64,000 nt of DNA. Origin: an uncultured Lachnospiraceae bacterium. Lineage in GTDB: Bacteria > Bacillota > Clostridia > Lachnospirales > Lachnospiraceae. A program made the position numbers and the translations under genes. The notes below the pieces were generated by a model that had not been told where the DNA came from, made no database searches, and saw only the letters and a list, made by a program, of their open reading frames with translations. The stretch covers positions 248,001-312,000 of the forward strand of contig CAJTUA010000001.1 in NCBI GenBank assembly GCA_910579615.1, read 5' to 3'. Shown piece after piece: positions 26,579-34,896 of this stretch (position 1 is its first letter; each line of letters starts with the position of its first letter).

Positions 26579-27379
26579 TTAATTTTCTGTCGGCCCGGTC
26601 TTTGGTATCCCAAAAATCCGCTCCGTATTCTCCTTCGCTGCCCGCACCAAGGTTTCTTCCGTGACCTTCATATATTTCGCAAGCTCCCTTGCAACATAGA
26701 CAATATTCTGCGGCACATTCGTCCGCGAAAGTCCCTCTACGCCCCTTGGCGTTAAATATGGCGCGTCCGTCTCAATCAGGATTCGCTCAAGCGGAATGGC
26801 ACGCACCGCCTCGCGCAGCTGCCCGGCGCGCCTCTCATCGCAAATCCACCCGGTAATCCCGATGGAAAAACCCATCGAAAGATAGCGCTCCACGGTTGCC
26901 CGGTTTCCGGTAAAACAGTGCACCACGGAACGTTGACAGATTTCCGGATGTTTTTTAAAACGCGCCACAAAATCCTCCGCCGCCGAGCGCTCATGCAAAA
27001 ACAATGGCTTGTTCCATTTTTCTGCCAGAACAATATGTTTTTCCAGACAGCGAATCTGGTTTTCTTTTGTCGAAAACATCCGGTCATAGTCCAGTCCGCA
27101 TTCCCCAACGGCAACAATTTTTTCATTTTCCGCCACGATTTTCTCAATCAGCGCGAAATCCTCCTGCTTTGCCGCATCCGCGTTGTGCGGATGGATTCCC
27201 GCCGTTCCGTATGCGGTGTGCGTCTGGATAAACGTGTTGATTTTCTCATTTTCTTTCCGGTCCGTTCCGGTTAAAATACATGCCACACCACACTCCATCG
27301 CGTCGCGGATGATTTTTTCCGGGTCAGGAAACTGCCTGCAGAACAAATTCAGACCAATATCATAATATTTTATTTGCAT
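26579..27379 (-). CDS. tatD: TatD family metal-dependent hydrolase
   Basis: A 266-residue TIM-barrel hydrolase. It belongs to the TatD branch proper: the N-terminus reads DIGLNLFCRQF (as DIGVNLTSSQF in E. coli TatD) instead of the HxH of the YcfH/YjjV branch. Metal ligands appear in GIHPHNAD, VGECGLDYDR, LFLHERSAAED, VVHCFTGN and IETDAPYLTPRG. TatD acts as a 3'-5' DNA/RNA exonuclease with a role in repair of oxidative damage. The start overlaps the kptA stop (ATGCAAATAA), with its GGTGG site inside kptA, so the pair is tightly coupled. Confidence 0.93.
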   Translation of the reverse strand: MQIKYYDIGLNLFCRQFPDPEKIIRDAMECGVACILTGTDRKENEKINTFIQTHTAYGTAGIHPHNADAAKQEDFALIEKIVAENEKIVAVGECGLDYDRMFSTKENQIRCLEKHIVLAEKWNKPLFLHERSAAEDFVARFKKHPEICQRSVVHCFTGNRATVERYLSMGFSIGITGWICDERRAGQLREAVRAIPLERILIETDAPYLTPRGVEGLSRTNVPQNIVYVARELAKYMKVTEETLVRAAKENTERIFGIPKTGPTEN

Positions 27380-27921
27380 AAATCCACCACCTCAAAATAT
27401 CCCGCGTCAACTTTTCCGGTAAGCCAGACACCGTTTGCTGACAGATAAAATTTCCTCCCATCCTGATGCATTTTTCCACTGTGCACCTTTAATACAACGG
27501 GTTTTCCATGGCGCTGCCCAACGGTTTTCGCCGTTTCTATATCTTTTGAAAGATGTACATACAAACGGCTCATCGGTTTTAGCCCCTCCTTCATGATACT
27601 GTCAAGAAAGCGTGTTGCGGTTCCGTGGTACAAAATTTCCGGCGGCTTTTCCTCCTTTAGCTCCACATCCACCGGAATGCTGTGCCCCTGGTTTGCACGA
27701 ATCAGGGTTTTGTCCGGACTGAAGCTGTAACGCTGTTTTTGGTCCGTCGCCACAATTTCCGCAAGCATTTCTTTGTCAATTTCCCTTCCGGTTTTGCATA
27801 TCCCTTCCAACAACTCATCCACGTTTGCCCATCCATGCTCATCCAGAGAAATCCCTGCCGCATCCGGATTATGCCGCAGCACCAGACTGAGGAATATGCT
27901 CAGCTTATCCTGTTTTCCCAT
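27370..27921 (-). CDS. kptA: RNA 2'-phosphotransferase KptA/Tpt1 family
   Basis: KptA transfers a 2'-phosphate from RNA to NAD, releasing ADP-ribose 1''-2'' cyclic phosphate. The 183-residue length is standard. The N-lobe has the LSLVLRHNPDAAGISLDEHG motif (catalytic Arg-His). The C-lobe has IRANQGHSIPVDVEL, LYHGTATRFLDSIMKEG and LSANGVWLTG. Bacteria lack the yeast-type tRNA splicing that generates the substrate, so its target here is unknown. It is the first gene of a unit with tatD. The ATG at 27921 has AAAGGAG upstream. Confidence 0.94.
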   Translation of the reverse strand: MGKQDKLSIFLSLVLRHNPDAAGISLDEHGWANVDELLEGICKTGREIDKEMLAEIVATDQKQRYSFSPDKTLIRANQGHSIPVDVELKEEKPPEILYHGTATRFLDSIMKEGLKPMSRLYVHLSKDIETAKTVGQRHGKPVVLKVHSGKMHQDGRKFYLSANGVWLTGKVDAGYFEVVDLCK

Positions 27922-28017
27922 TAAAAAAACTCCTTTCCTGCAAAAAAACTGGTAACTGTTTTCTATCTTACCATCATTTTATTTCTCCGTCAAGAAACAC
28001 AAAAACCATCCGGAAAA

Positions 28018-28164
28018 TTAGAGCGCGCCGTCAACCAGTTAAACCGTGATAAAGTGCATCAAAAAATGGAAATCATATTGGACGTGAAGCAGTTATATTA
28101 TCAGAAATTTTGCAGCATGAATGATTATATTAACATTATCCCGTTGGGGGTGGAATATCTGTGA
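28018..28164 (+). other. Possible ORF remnant or micro-ORF
   Basis: One frame is open for at least 48 codons to a TGA at 28162-28164 and reads as plausible protein (KMEIILDVKQLYYQKF, then INIIPLGVEYL). The first ATG is at 28066, leaving 32 codons, with no good ribosome binding site. It lies in the otherwise empty 300-nt stretch between kptA and the metA terminator. It could be the 3' scrap of a lost gene or chance. Confidence 0.25.
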
Positions 28165-28223
28165 CGGCGGCAAAGCAGCTAAATTCCATGTGCATCTCCA
28201 TGCACATTTTCGCGCCCCTGCGC

Positions 28224-28263
28224 ATAAAAAAGGCTGCGGCATGGTTTTTATCATACCGCAGCC
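28224..28263 (-). terminator. Intrinsic terminator of metA
   Basis: On the minus strand a 12-bp GC-rich stem (GGCTGCGGTATG with CATGCCGCAGCC) is followed by TTTTTTAT. It lies about 55 nt after the metA stop. Confidence 0.85.
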
Positions 28264-28316
28264 CTTCTTCCGTTTTAAAATATCAGAAAATAACCCGTAC
28301 CGTTCATTTTTTTCCT

Positions 28317-29225
28317 TTACTTCCACTCATACGGCGTACTCTGATAGACCAGATAATTAATCCAGTTTGTGTAAAGTGCGTTCGCGTGTGAGCGCCACAT
28401 CAAAAGCGGGCGGCAGGAAGCATCGTCATCCGGATAATAATTTTGCGGTACTGCAATTTCAAGCCCTTTTCCGATATCACGCTGGTATTCTTTGTCTAAG
28501 GTCATGCGGTCATATTCCGGATGCCCCATCACAAAAACCTGCCTGCCATCGTGCGTCATGCACAAAAATACGCCCGCTTCCTCCGACTCCGCCAGAATTT
28601 TAAGCTCGCTACACGCCGCAATGTCCTGCTTTGCCACCTCGGTATAGCGCGAGTGCGGCGCGTAAAAAAAATCGTCAAAGCCGCGCACAAGCGGCTCCCT
28701 GCGCATCAGGACGCGGTGTTTGTAAATGCCGGAGAGCTTTTTCCCAAGTTTATGGTTTTTCATCCCGAAATGATAGTACAGCCCTGCCTGCGCGCCCCAG
28801 CAGACATGGAGTGTGGAGGTGACATTTTTCCTGCTCCATTCCATAATCTGCTTTAATTCCTCCCAGTAGGTGACTTCCTCAAATTCCATCATTTCCACGG
28901 GTGCCCCGGTGATAATCAGACCGTCAAATTTCCGCTTCCTGATATCTTCAAAAGTCAAATAAAATTTGTCCAGATGGCTCGTCGCCGTATTATGCCCGAC
29001 ATAGCTTGAAGTGGTTAAAAAAGTCACATCCAGCTGCAGCGGCGTATTGGACATGCTGCGCAGCAGCTGTACTTCCGTGTCCTCCTTTAACGGCATGAGA
29101 TTTAAAATCGCAATCTGCAGCGGCCGGATATCCTGATGCTGCGCGCGCGTCTCATCCATCATAAATATATTTTCGTCCTCCAGGATTTTTTTTGCTGGAA
29201 GGTCGCTTTGCACCTTAATCGGCAT
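28317..29225 (-). CDS. metA: Homoserine O-acetyltransferase (MetA family)
   Basis: It activates homoserine for methionine synthesis. The 302-residue enzyme has the catalytic Cys142 (HVCWGAQAGLYYH) and the His of FVMGHPEYD. Residue 111 is Glu (TGAPVEMMEF). In this family Glu111 directs acetyl-CoA use while Gly directs succinyl-CoA, so the acetyl form is expected despite the succinyltransferase fold. The gene stands alone between ligA and a clear terminator. The 80 nt upstream hold no S-box or T-box that I can recognise. Confidence 0.93.
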   Translation of the reverse strand: MPIKVQSDLPAKKILEDENIFMMDETRAQHQDIRPLQIAILNLMPLKEDTEVQLLRSMSNTPLQLDVTFLTTSSYVGHNTATSHLDKFYLTFEDIRKRKFDGLIITGAPVEMMEFEEVTYWEELKQIMEWSRKNVTSTLHVCWGAQAGLYYHFGMKNHKLGKKLSGIYKHRVLMRREPLVRGFDDFFYAPHSRYTEVAKQDIAACSELKILAESEEAGVFLCMTHDGRQVFVMGHPEYDRMTLDKEYQRDIGKGLEIAVPQNYYPDDDASCRPLLMWRSHANALYTNWINYLVYQSTPYEWK

Positions 29226-29305
29226 ACCATCCCCCTCTTTGATTCCATTTATAATTTATGCGTTCCGGGTGGGATTTTTGTTTTGCACTTTCCCGGTTTC
29301 AAATC

Positions 29306-31264
29306 TCACCCAAGCATCTTCAAAAATTCTTCTTCCGTCAAAATCGGAATATCCAGTTCCTTCGCTTTTTTATTTTTCGACGAATTCGAAAGGCTGTCAT
29401 TGTTAATCAGATAGCTCGTTTTCGCCGTCACCGACCCGGTCACTTTGCCGCCCTCCCGCTCAATCACTTCCTTAAGTTCGTTGCGGTTTGCAAAATGCTC
29501 CACGGAACCTGTGATAACAAAAACCTTTCCGGCAAATTTCTCCCCTACGGTCTCCTCGGCGGCAAAATGGACTTCCTTTAACAAATCATCCACAATCTTC
29601 CCGTTCTCCGGTTTTTCAAAAAACGCCGCCATCGAATCCGCAATCACTTCACCGATTCCCTCGATTTCAACCATTTCCTCCCGGCTTGCGCGCCTTACCT
29701 TCTCGATGTCATTGTCAAACTGCCTGCAGATTAGCTTCGCGTTTGCCAGACCGATATTTAAAATGCCAAGGCTGTAGACAAATTTCGCCACGCTGACCTC
29801 GCGCGCCTTCTCGATGGATGCCATTAGGTTTTGGTAGGATTTTTCCCCGAAGCCTTCCATCTGCGTAATCTGCTCGCGGTAGCGGTCAAGATGGAACAAA
29901 TCCGCAGGCTCTGCCAGCATATGCTCATCGATGAATTTTTCTAACGTTGCCTCTGAAAGCCCCTCGATATTCATTGCGTCACGGCTTACAAAATGGGTGA
30001 ACTGCTTGATTTTTTTCGCCGGGCATTCCTCGTTGATGCAGTAGAGGGTTTTCGTCTCGTTCTCTTCCTTAATATGGGTTGGTCTCCCGCAAACCGGGCA
30101 GGTTTCCGGAATTTTTACATTGTTGCTGCGCGTTAAATTATCCGCAAGCTGCGGGATAATCATGTTTGCTTTGTAGACCGTCACCGTATCCCCGATGCCA
30201 AGCTCCAACCCTTCCATTATACTGATATTATGAAGGCTCGCGCGCGAAACGCTCGTCCCCTCAAGCTCCACCGGCTCAAAAATTGCAACCGGATTGATTA
30301 ACCCCGTGCGCGAAGGGCTCCACTCGATTTCCAAAAGCTTTGTCTCGCGCACCTCGTCGCGCCATTTAAAAGCGATGGAATGGCGCGGGAATTTCGCGGT
30401 GCGCCCGAGGGATTCCCCGTAGGCAATGTTATTGTAGGTCAGCACCAGCCCATCCGAAGGGAAGTCATTTTTCTCAATTTTGCCCTCAAAGGCCTGTACC
30501 GCCTCCTTGACCGTCTGCGCCGTGACCAGACACTCCTCGACCGTGTCAAAGCCCTGCGCGCACAGCCATTCCATCTGCTCGCTCCTTGTCACAAATTTTA
30601 CCGGTTCATCTTCTTTTTGTGCGCTTACTAAAGTAAATGCAAAGAAATGGACATTGCGTTTTGCCGTGATTTCGTTGTTTAACTGGCGCACCGAACCGGA
30701 ACAGAGGTTACGCGGGTTTTTATAGCGCGCGTCTATGTCCGCAATCCCGGCGTTGATTTTTTCAAAATCCGAATATTTTATGACTGCCTCGCCGCGCAGG
30801 ATAAGCTCCCCGGAAAATGGCAGGGTAAGCGGGATGTTCTTAAATACTTTCGCGTTGTTTGTGATAATCTCACCGACCTCGCCGTTCCCCCTTGTCGCCG
30901 CCTGGAATAATTTTCCGCCACGGTACGTCAGTACAATGGTCAGCCCGTCTAACTTCCATGAAAGGACGCCTTCCTGCCCATTCAGCCATTCGGCAAGGGC
31001 TTGCGGCTCCTTGGTTTTGTCCAGGGAAAGCATCGGGCTCTCATGCCGCACCTTCGGCAGCTCCGAAAGTACCTCGTAGCCTGCGCGAACCGTCGGGCTG
31101 TCCGCCATGACAATCCCGGTCTCCTCCTCGAGCGCCTTTAGCTCGTCATAGAGCCTGTCATATTCAAAATTGCTCATAATTTCGCGGTCTTCCTGCTCAT
31201 AGGCATACGCCGCGCGGTTTAACTGTTCGGTCAGTTCCCTGATTCTTTGTTTTTTTTCTTCCAT
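29306..31264 (-). CDS. ligA: NAD-dependent DNA ligase LigA
   Basis: It seals nicks in DNA replication and repair using NAD. The 652-residue protein has the Ia domain (QLNRAAYAYEQEDREIMSNF), the adenylation lysine in SWKLDGLTIV, the OB fold, a four-cysteine zinc finger (CPVCGRPTHI...CINEECPAK), helix-hairpin-helix repeats and a C-terminal BRCT domain (FAGKVFVITGSVEHFANRNE). It is slightly shorter than the usual 670 residues, and its KxDG motif (KLDGLTI) differs from the common KVDGLAI, so it belongs to a divergent clostridial LigA subgroup. It is flanked by rluF upstream and metA downstream. Confidence 0.95.
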   Translation of the reverse strand: MEEKKQRIRELTEQLNRAAYAYEQEDREIMSNFEYDRLYDELKALEEETGIVMADSPTVRAGYEVLSELPKVRHESPMLSLDKTKEPQALAEWLNGQEGVLSWKLDGLTIVLTYRGGKLFQAATRGNGEVGEIITNNAKVFKNIPLTLPFSGELILRGEAVIKYSDFEKINAGIADIDARYKNPRNLCSGSVRQLNNEITAKRNVHFFAFTLVSAQKEDEPVKFVTRSEQMEWLCAQGFDTVEECLVTAQTVKEAVQAFEGKIEKNDFPSDGLVLTYNNIAYGESLGRTAKFPRHSIAFKWRDEVRETKLLEIEWSPSRTGLINPVAIFEPVELEGTSVSRASLHNISIMEGLELGIGDTVTVYKANMIIPQLADNLTRSNNVKIPETCPVCGRPTHIKEENETKTLYCINEECPAKKIKQFTHFVSRDAMNIEGLSEATLEKFIDEHMLAEPADLFHLDRYREQITQMEGFGEKSYQNLMASIEKAREVSVAKFVYSLGILNIGLANAKLICRQFDNDIEKVRRASREEMVEIEGIGEVIADSMAAFFEKPENGKIVDDLLKEVHFAAEETVGEKFAGKVFVITGSVEHFANRNELKEVIEREGGKVTGSVTAKTSYLINNDSLSNSSKNKKAKELDIPILTEEEFLKMLG

Positions 31265-31303
31265 GCTGCACCATCCTTATGATTTGCTCTGTTTTTGCGG
31301 TTA

Positions 31304-32377
31304 TTATTTTTTCCCTGTGCGGCGTTTTTGAAAAGCGCCCTGCTTCTTCGTTGTCCAGCCTGCGCCTTTTATGTTGGTTTTTGCGCGGTCAGGCTTTGTA
31401 TCCTGCGCGGGGCGCTGCTTTTGTGCCGCTTTCTTTTGCTCCCCCGCAAAGCTTTTCCCTTTTCTGGCATGTGGTTTTCCTTGTGTTCCCCCGCTCTGCC
31501 ATTCCTCCTTCTTTTCCATGAAATTCTGCTTCTTTACAGGCTTTCCCGGCATCTGCTTTACAATCGCAATCCCCTCCGGCGGCATATCCTCCGCCGCGCC
31601 GTGCGCGCCTGCTGTCTGCGCAGGCTCATTTGAGGAATTCTCCAGCATCTCATTTAGCCCCTCAAGCTCCCACTCTGTCAGGTTGCGCCATGTCCCGGTC
31701 TTTAACCTGCCCAGTTTGATGTTCATAATGCGCACGCGCTGCAGGGCGCGCACACGGTAATCAAAATGCTCGCACATCCGGCGTATCTGGCGGTTTAACC
31801 CCTGCGTTAATACAATGCGGAACGTCATTTTGTCAAGCTGCTCCACAAGACATGGCTTTGTCACCGTGTCAAGGATAGGCACACCGCCCGCCATGCCCTT
31901 TAAGAATTCCGCCGTGAGCGGCTTGTTTACCTGCACGATATATTCCTTCTCATGCCCGTTTCCTGCGCGCAGTATTTTATTTACGATTTCTCCGTCATTC
32001 GTCAGCAGAATCAGCCCCTCGGAGTCCTTATCCAGACGCCCAACCGGGAAAATGCGTGAGCCATAATTGATATAATCAACAATATTATCCGGTTCCCTAG
32101 TGTCGGCGGTGCACACAATCCCCTTCGGCTTGTTGAACGCAATCAGAACCATGCGCTCCTCCTTTACCGCCTCCCTGCCCTGAACCGTAACCTTCTGTCC
32201 CGGCGCCACTTTGCTGCCCATCACGGCAGGAATACCGTCAATCAGCACCTTCCCCGCAGCAATGAGCACATCCGCCTCCCTGCGCGAGCAGATTCCCGCG
32301 TCGCTTAAATATTTATTGATACGGGTCTGTCCTCCCACGTCCGTGCTGCCAAAATAATCCTTCGTAAGCTTTGCCAT
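31304..32377 (-). CDS. rluF: 23S rRNA pseudouridine synthase, RluF-like
   Basis: A 357-residue RsuA/RluB/E/F-family synthase. The start at 32377 (MAKLTKDYFGS) has AAGGAA 8 nt upstream; the frame is open further back without a better signal. It has an N-terminal S4 RNA-binding domain (TRINKYLSDAGICSRREADV) and a catalytic domain with the Asp in FPVGRLDKDSEGL and the conserved LTQGLNRQIRRMCEHF. The last 110 residues are a lysine-rich, low-complexity tail, probably disordered and RNA-binding. Assignment to RluF rather than RluB is by overall resemblance. Confidence 0.85.
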   Translation of the reverse strand: MAKLTKDYFGSTDVGGQTRINKYLSDAGICSRREADVLIAAGKVLIDGIPAVMGSKVAPGQKVTVQGREAVKEERMVLIAFNKPKGIVCTADTREPDNIVDYINYGSRIFPVGRLDKDSEGLILLTNDGEIVNKILRAGNGHEKEYIVQVNKPLTAEFLKGMAGGVPILDTVTKPCLVEQLDKMTFRIVLTQGLNRQIRRMCEHFDYRVRALQRVRIMNIKLGRLKTGTWRNLTEWELEGLNEMLENSSNEPAQTAGAHGAAEDMPPEGIAIVKQMPGKPVKKQNFMEKKEEWQSGGTQGKPHARKGKSFAGEQKKAAQKQRPAQDTKPDRAKTNIKGAGWTTKKQGAFQKRRTGKK

Positions 32378-32607
32378 ATTCATTCTTCCTTTCGGTGTAT
32401 CCCTTACCAAATATATGTGTTCCCAGACGGAACCATCGCCAAGATACCTATGTAACAGAATATCACTTTCGGGTGACATTTTCAATTAGAAATAAAAAAA
32501 TTCCGCATTTCCCCCTTGAAGCTTGCTTCATATTGTGATATGCTTAAACTATCATATTGCGACAAAGAGACGCGCATACAGCGCATTTTATATAGAGAGG
32601 TTTCCAA

Positions 32608-33399
32608 ATGACACATTTTGAAGAAGAAGAAAACCGCCTGACAAAGGTTTTGTTTGCCTTGCCGGTGCTATTGCTGATATCTTTTACTGTTTTCGACATT
32701 TTAGATGTTTTTCCGACGGTTTCCGACAGCTTAAAGTTTTCCGGTATTGTATTGTGTTTCCTGTATACAGTATCATTTCTGTTTCTTTACAACACAGATT
32801 CTGACCGCGTTACACTGATGTTATCCATGCTCTTTGCGGCCGCGGCCGATGTGTTCCTTCTTTTTACGTCGGAATACCTCATCGGCATTCTCCTGTTCTG
32901 TATGGTGCAGGAATTCCACAGCATACGCCTTCTTTGTATCCACCGCTCCATCGTGCGGATAAATGGCAGGATTACCACCTCCTACCGCAATTACAAAATC
33001 TGGAAGGCGCTGCTTTTGCAGAATTTTATCCAGCTTCTTCCGGTTGCCGGTATTGTTGCTGCGGGACTGCTGCTTGAAAAAAAAGATTTCCCTATCCTGG
33101 CAGCCGCCCTGTTCTACGCCATCGGTTTCATCTGGAACCTGATTCGCGCTTTTTCCATCAGCCGTGATGTCCGTTTGTTGGACGATATGCAGCCGCTGCG
33201 CTGTTACGCTTTTGGGATGCTGTTGTATTTTATCTGTGATGTGTTGTTGGTCATTGTTACTTTGTCTGCCTATGTGCCATTTCTTTTTGTACTGGCGGAC
33301 TACACAAAGTACATCCGGCTCTTTATCTGGCCATTTTACTTAACCGGCATGACCATGGTTGCCATCAGCGGGGCGCGGCGGCAAAGCTTCTACTCCTGA
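32608..33399 (+). CDS. Polytopic membrane protein, possibly YhhN/lysoplasmalogenase-like
   Basis: A 263-residue protein with seven or eight transmembrane helices. The pattern SLKFSGIVLCFLYT, then FAAAADVFLLF and LIGILLFCMVQEFHSIRL, recalls the YhhN/TMEM86 lysoplasmalogenase family, in which a conserved Asp lies at the position of ADVFLLF. The resemblance is modest. The start has GAGAGG upstream. It is a single gene ending in an intrinsic terminator. The upstream 230 nt, shared with the divergent rluF, hold a direct repeat CATATTGYGA (about 32530 and 32553). Confidence 0.7.
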   Translation: MTHFEEEENRLTKVLFALPVLLLISFTVFDILDVFPTVSDSLKFSGIVLCFLYTVSFLFLYNTDSDRVTLMLSMLFAAAADVFLLFTSEYLIGILLFCMVQEFHSIRLLCIHRSIVRINGRITTSYRNYKIWKALLLQNFIQLLPVAGIVAAGLLLEKKDFPILAAALFYAIGFIWNLIRAFSISRDVRLLDDMQPLRCYAFGMLLYFICDVLLVIVTLSAYVPFLFVLADYTKYIRLFIWPFYLTGMTMVAISGARRQSFYS

Positions 33400-33426
33400 C
33401 ATTTCTGCTCCTGACATTATATGCAA

Positions 33427-33466
33427 AGGGTGCTGCAAATAATTTTGCAGCACCCTATTTACTTTT
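33427..33466 (+). terminator. Intrinsic terminator
   Basis: AGGGTGCTGCAAA (33427-33439) pairs with 33443-33456 and is followed by a T-rich tract. It ends the transcript of the membrane protein gene. Confidence 0.85.
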
Positions 33467-33648
33467 TCCTTGTTTTGTGTCCATGTTTTTTTCTGCCCCC
33501 ACGCCTGATTTTTTGAACATTTTTTAACTTGACCTGTCTTCAAACCCGCTCTGCGGGCAGTTTGGCGCGATTTTTTCCATTTGCTTGCCCTGTGCATTTT
33601 CCACAAGATTTTGCATCCTTTTTCTCCACATCCACGCCGCTTTTTTCC

Positions 33649-33677
33649 TTGCGGGATTCTGTTTTTTATGCTAAACT
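33649..33677 (+). promoter_or_regulatory. Promoter of the DUF5688 gene
   Basis: TTGCGG (33649-33654) and TAAACT (33672-33677) are separated by 17 bp, about 95 nt upstream of the start codon. The rest of 33467-33771 shows nothing recognisable. Confidence 0.45.
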
Positions 33678-33771
33678 TAAAAAGCACAGGGGAGATTCCT
33701 GTTCTCTGAATTTTCTAAATTTCTGTCCGGTACGTACCCACATGAAAAAAAACATATTTTAAGGAGGATGA

Positions 33772-34749
33772 ATGAACATTACAGAGCAAAGTTATAATGA
33801 TTTCTTTTTTGATTTGTCCAGGGGGCTGCTGCGTGAGTTGGGCTCCGGCTACGAGACAAGGGCAATCACAAACACAAAAAACAATGGTATTTTAAGGAAT
33901 GGCATCCTGATTCGCAGGGAGAATGAGGCCACGGCACCGGCAATCTATCTGGACGAATACTACAGGGATTTCCGCACCGGGAAATGCTTGAGCGACATTA
34001 TCCGCCAGGTGCTCTACACATACCATGGAAGCGCGGATGAATCCAAACAGCAGTTCTTTCAGGATATCGATTTTTCGCCGGAGGCAATGCGGGATAAGGT
34101 TGTTTTGCGCATCGTCAATTACGAGCGGAATGCTGCCTTGCTGCACACAATGCCACACATCCGCATCTTTGACCTTGCCATTGTTTTCCATTTCATGGTA
34201 TATCAGGACGAGGACGGCATTGGCACGGTGAAATTCACAAAAGAACATTTTGGGGCTTTTTCGGATTCCTCGGACAAAAAAACACCGATTTTAACAACAA
34301 TTGACGAATTGTACCGGCTGGCATTGGAGAACACGCAGAGGCTTTTCCCGGTTAAACTAAGTGCACTCGATGATGTATTGGAAGCGCTCCTCGCCCAAAA
34401 AGGAGCCCCGCCCATCCCATTTTCTACAAGCTGCTCCGACGCGGACGCTGCCAGGGGAAAGCTTTTTGTTCTTTCCAATATGTGCGGAATCAACGGTTCT
34501 GCCTGCATTTTGTATCCGGGGATTCTGACGCAGCTTACAAATTACTTCCAGTCTGATTTCTATATTTTGCCTTCGAGTATCCATGAGTTACTTCTTCTTC
34601 CGATATCGGATGCATTCCAGCCAGAGGAATTAAACGACATGATCCGCGAAATCAATCTGACACAGGTTCCGGCGGAAGAAGTGCTCTCCGACCGCGCCTA
34701 CCATTCGAAGGACTTCCAACAAATGCTCCGGTCACCGGGTGTGGTGTAA
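33772..34749 (+). CDS. DUF5688 family protein
   Basis: A 325-residue soluble protein of a family expanded in Lachnospiraceae and without known function. The N-terminal part matches the family style: RGLLRELGSGYETRAITNTK, then NGILIRRENEATAPAIYLDE and a long helical middle. The C-terminus has LFVLSNMCGINGSACILYPG and FYILPSSIHELLLLPI. Proteins of this kind often appear in recently diversified, possibly lineage-specific loci. The start has AAGGAGGATGA upstream. It is monocistronic with its own promoter and terminator. Confidence 0.8.
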   Translation: MNITEQSYNDFFFDLSRGLLRELGSGYETRAITNTKNNGILRNGILIRRENEATAPAIYLDEYYRDFRTGKCLSDIIRQVLYTYHGSADESKQQFFQDIDFSPEAMRDKVVLRIVNYERNAALLHTMPHIRIFDLAIVFHFMVYQDEDGIGTVKFTKEHFGAFSDSSDKKTPILTTIDELYRLALENTQRLFPVKLSALDDVLEALLAQKGAPPIPFSTSCSDADAARGKLFVLSNMCGINGSACILYPGILTQLTNYFQSDFYILPSSIHELLLLPISDAFQPEELNDMIREINLTQVPAEEVLSDRAYHSKDFQQMLRSPGVV

Positions 34750-34770
34750 TCCCTTTTGGCTGTGGCCGCA

Positions 34771-34816
34771 AAACAGGGAAGCTGTGTGGTCACACAGCTT
34801 CCCTGTTTTATTTTCC
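34771..34816 (+). terminator. Intrinsic terminator of the DUF5688 gene
   Basis: An 18-bp perfect stem (AAACAGGGAAGCTGTGTG with its complement, 2-nt loop) is followed by a T-rich run (TTTTATTTT). A-rich sequence on the other side may let it work in both directions. Confidence 0.85.
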
Positions 34817-34832
34817 TTACTATGGGCAGTTA

Positions 34833-34891
34833 AGGTATGTCTGGAAACTGTGTTCTGTGCGCCCCGCAAGACGCAGTTTCCAGACATACCT
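34833..34891. repeat. Long inverted repeat, 18-bp perfect stem extended to about 27 bp
   Basis: AGGTATGTCTGGAAACTG (34833-34850) is the exact complement of 34874-34891. The inner TGTGTTCTGTGCG / CGCAAGACGCA almost pairs too, leaving a tiny loop. It sits 6 nt beyond the stop of the minus-strand secreted protein gene. There is no T-run on either strand. Confidence 0.7.
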
Positions 34892-34896
34892 AAGGC

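Noticed and set aside
29226..29305. S-box or other methionine riboswitch upstream of metA
   Set aside because: The gap is only 80 nt and contains a simple GGGTG-type inverted repeat without the conserved SAM-riboswitch elements.
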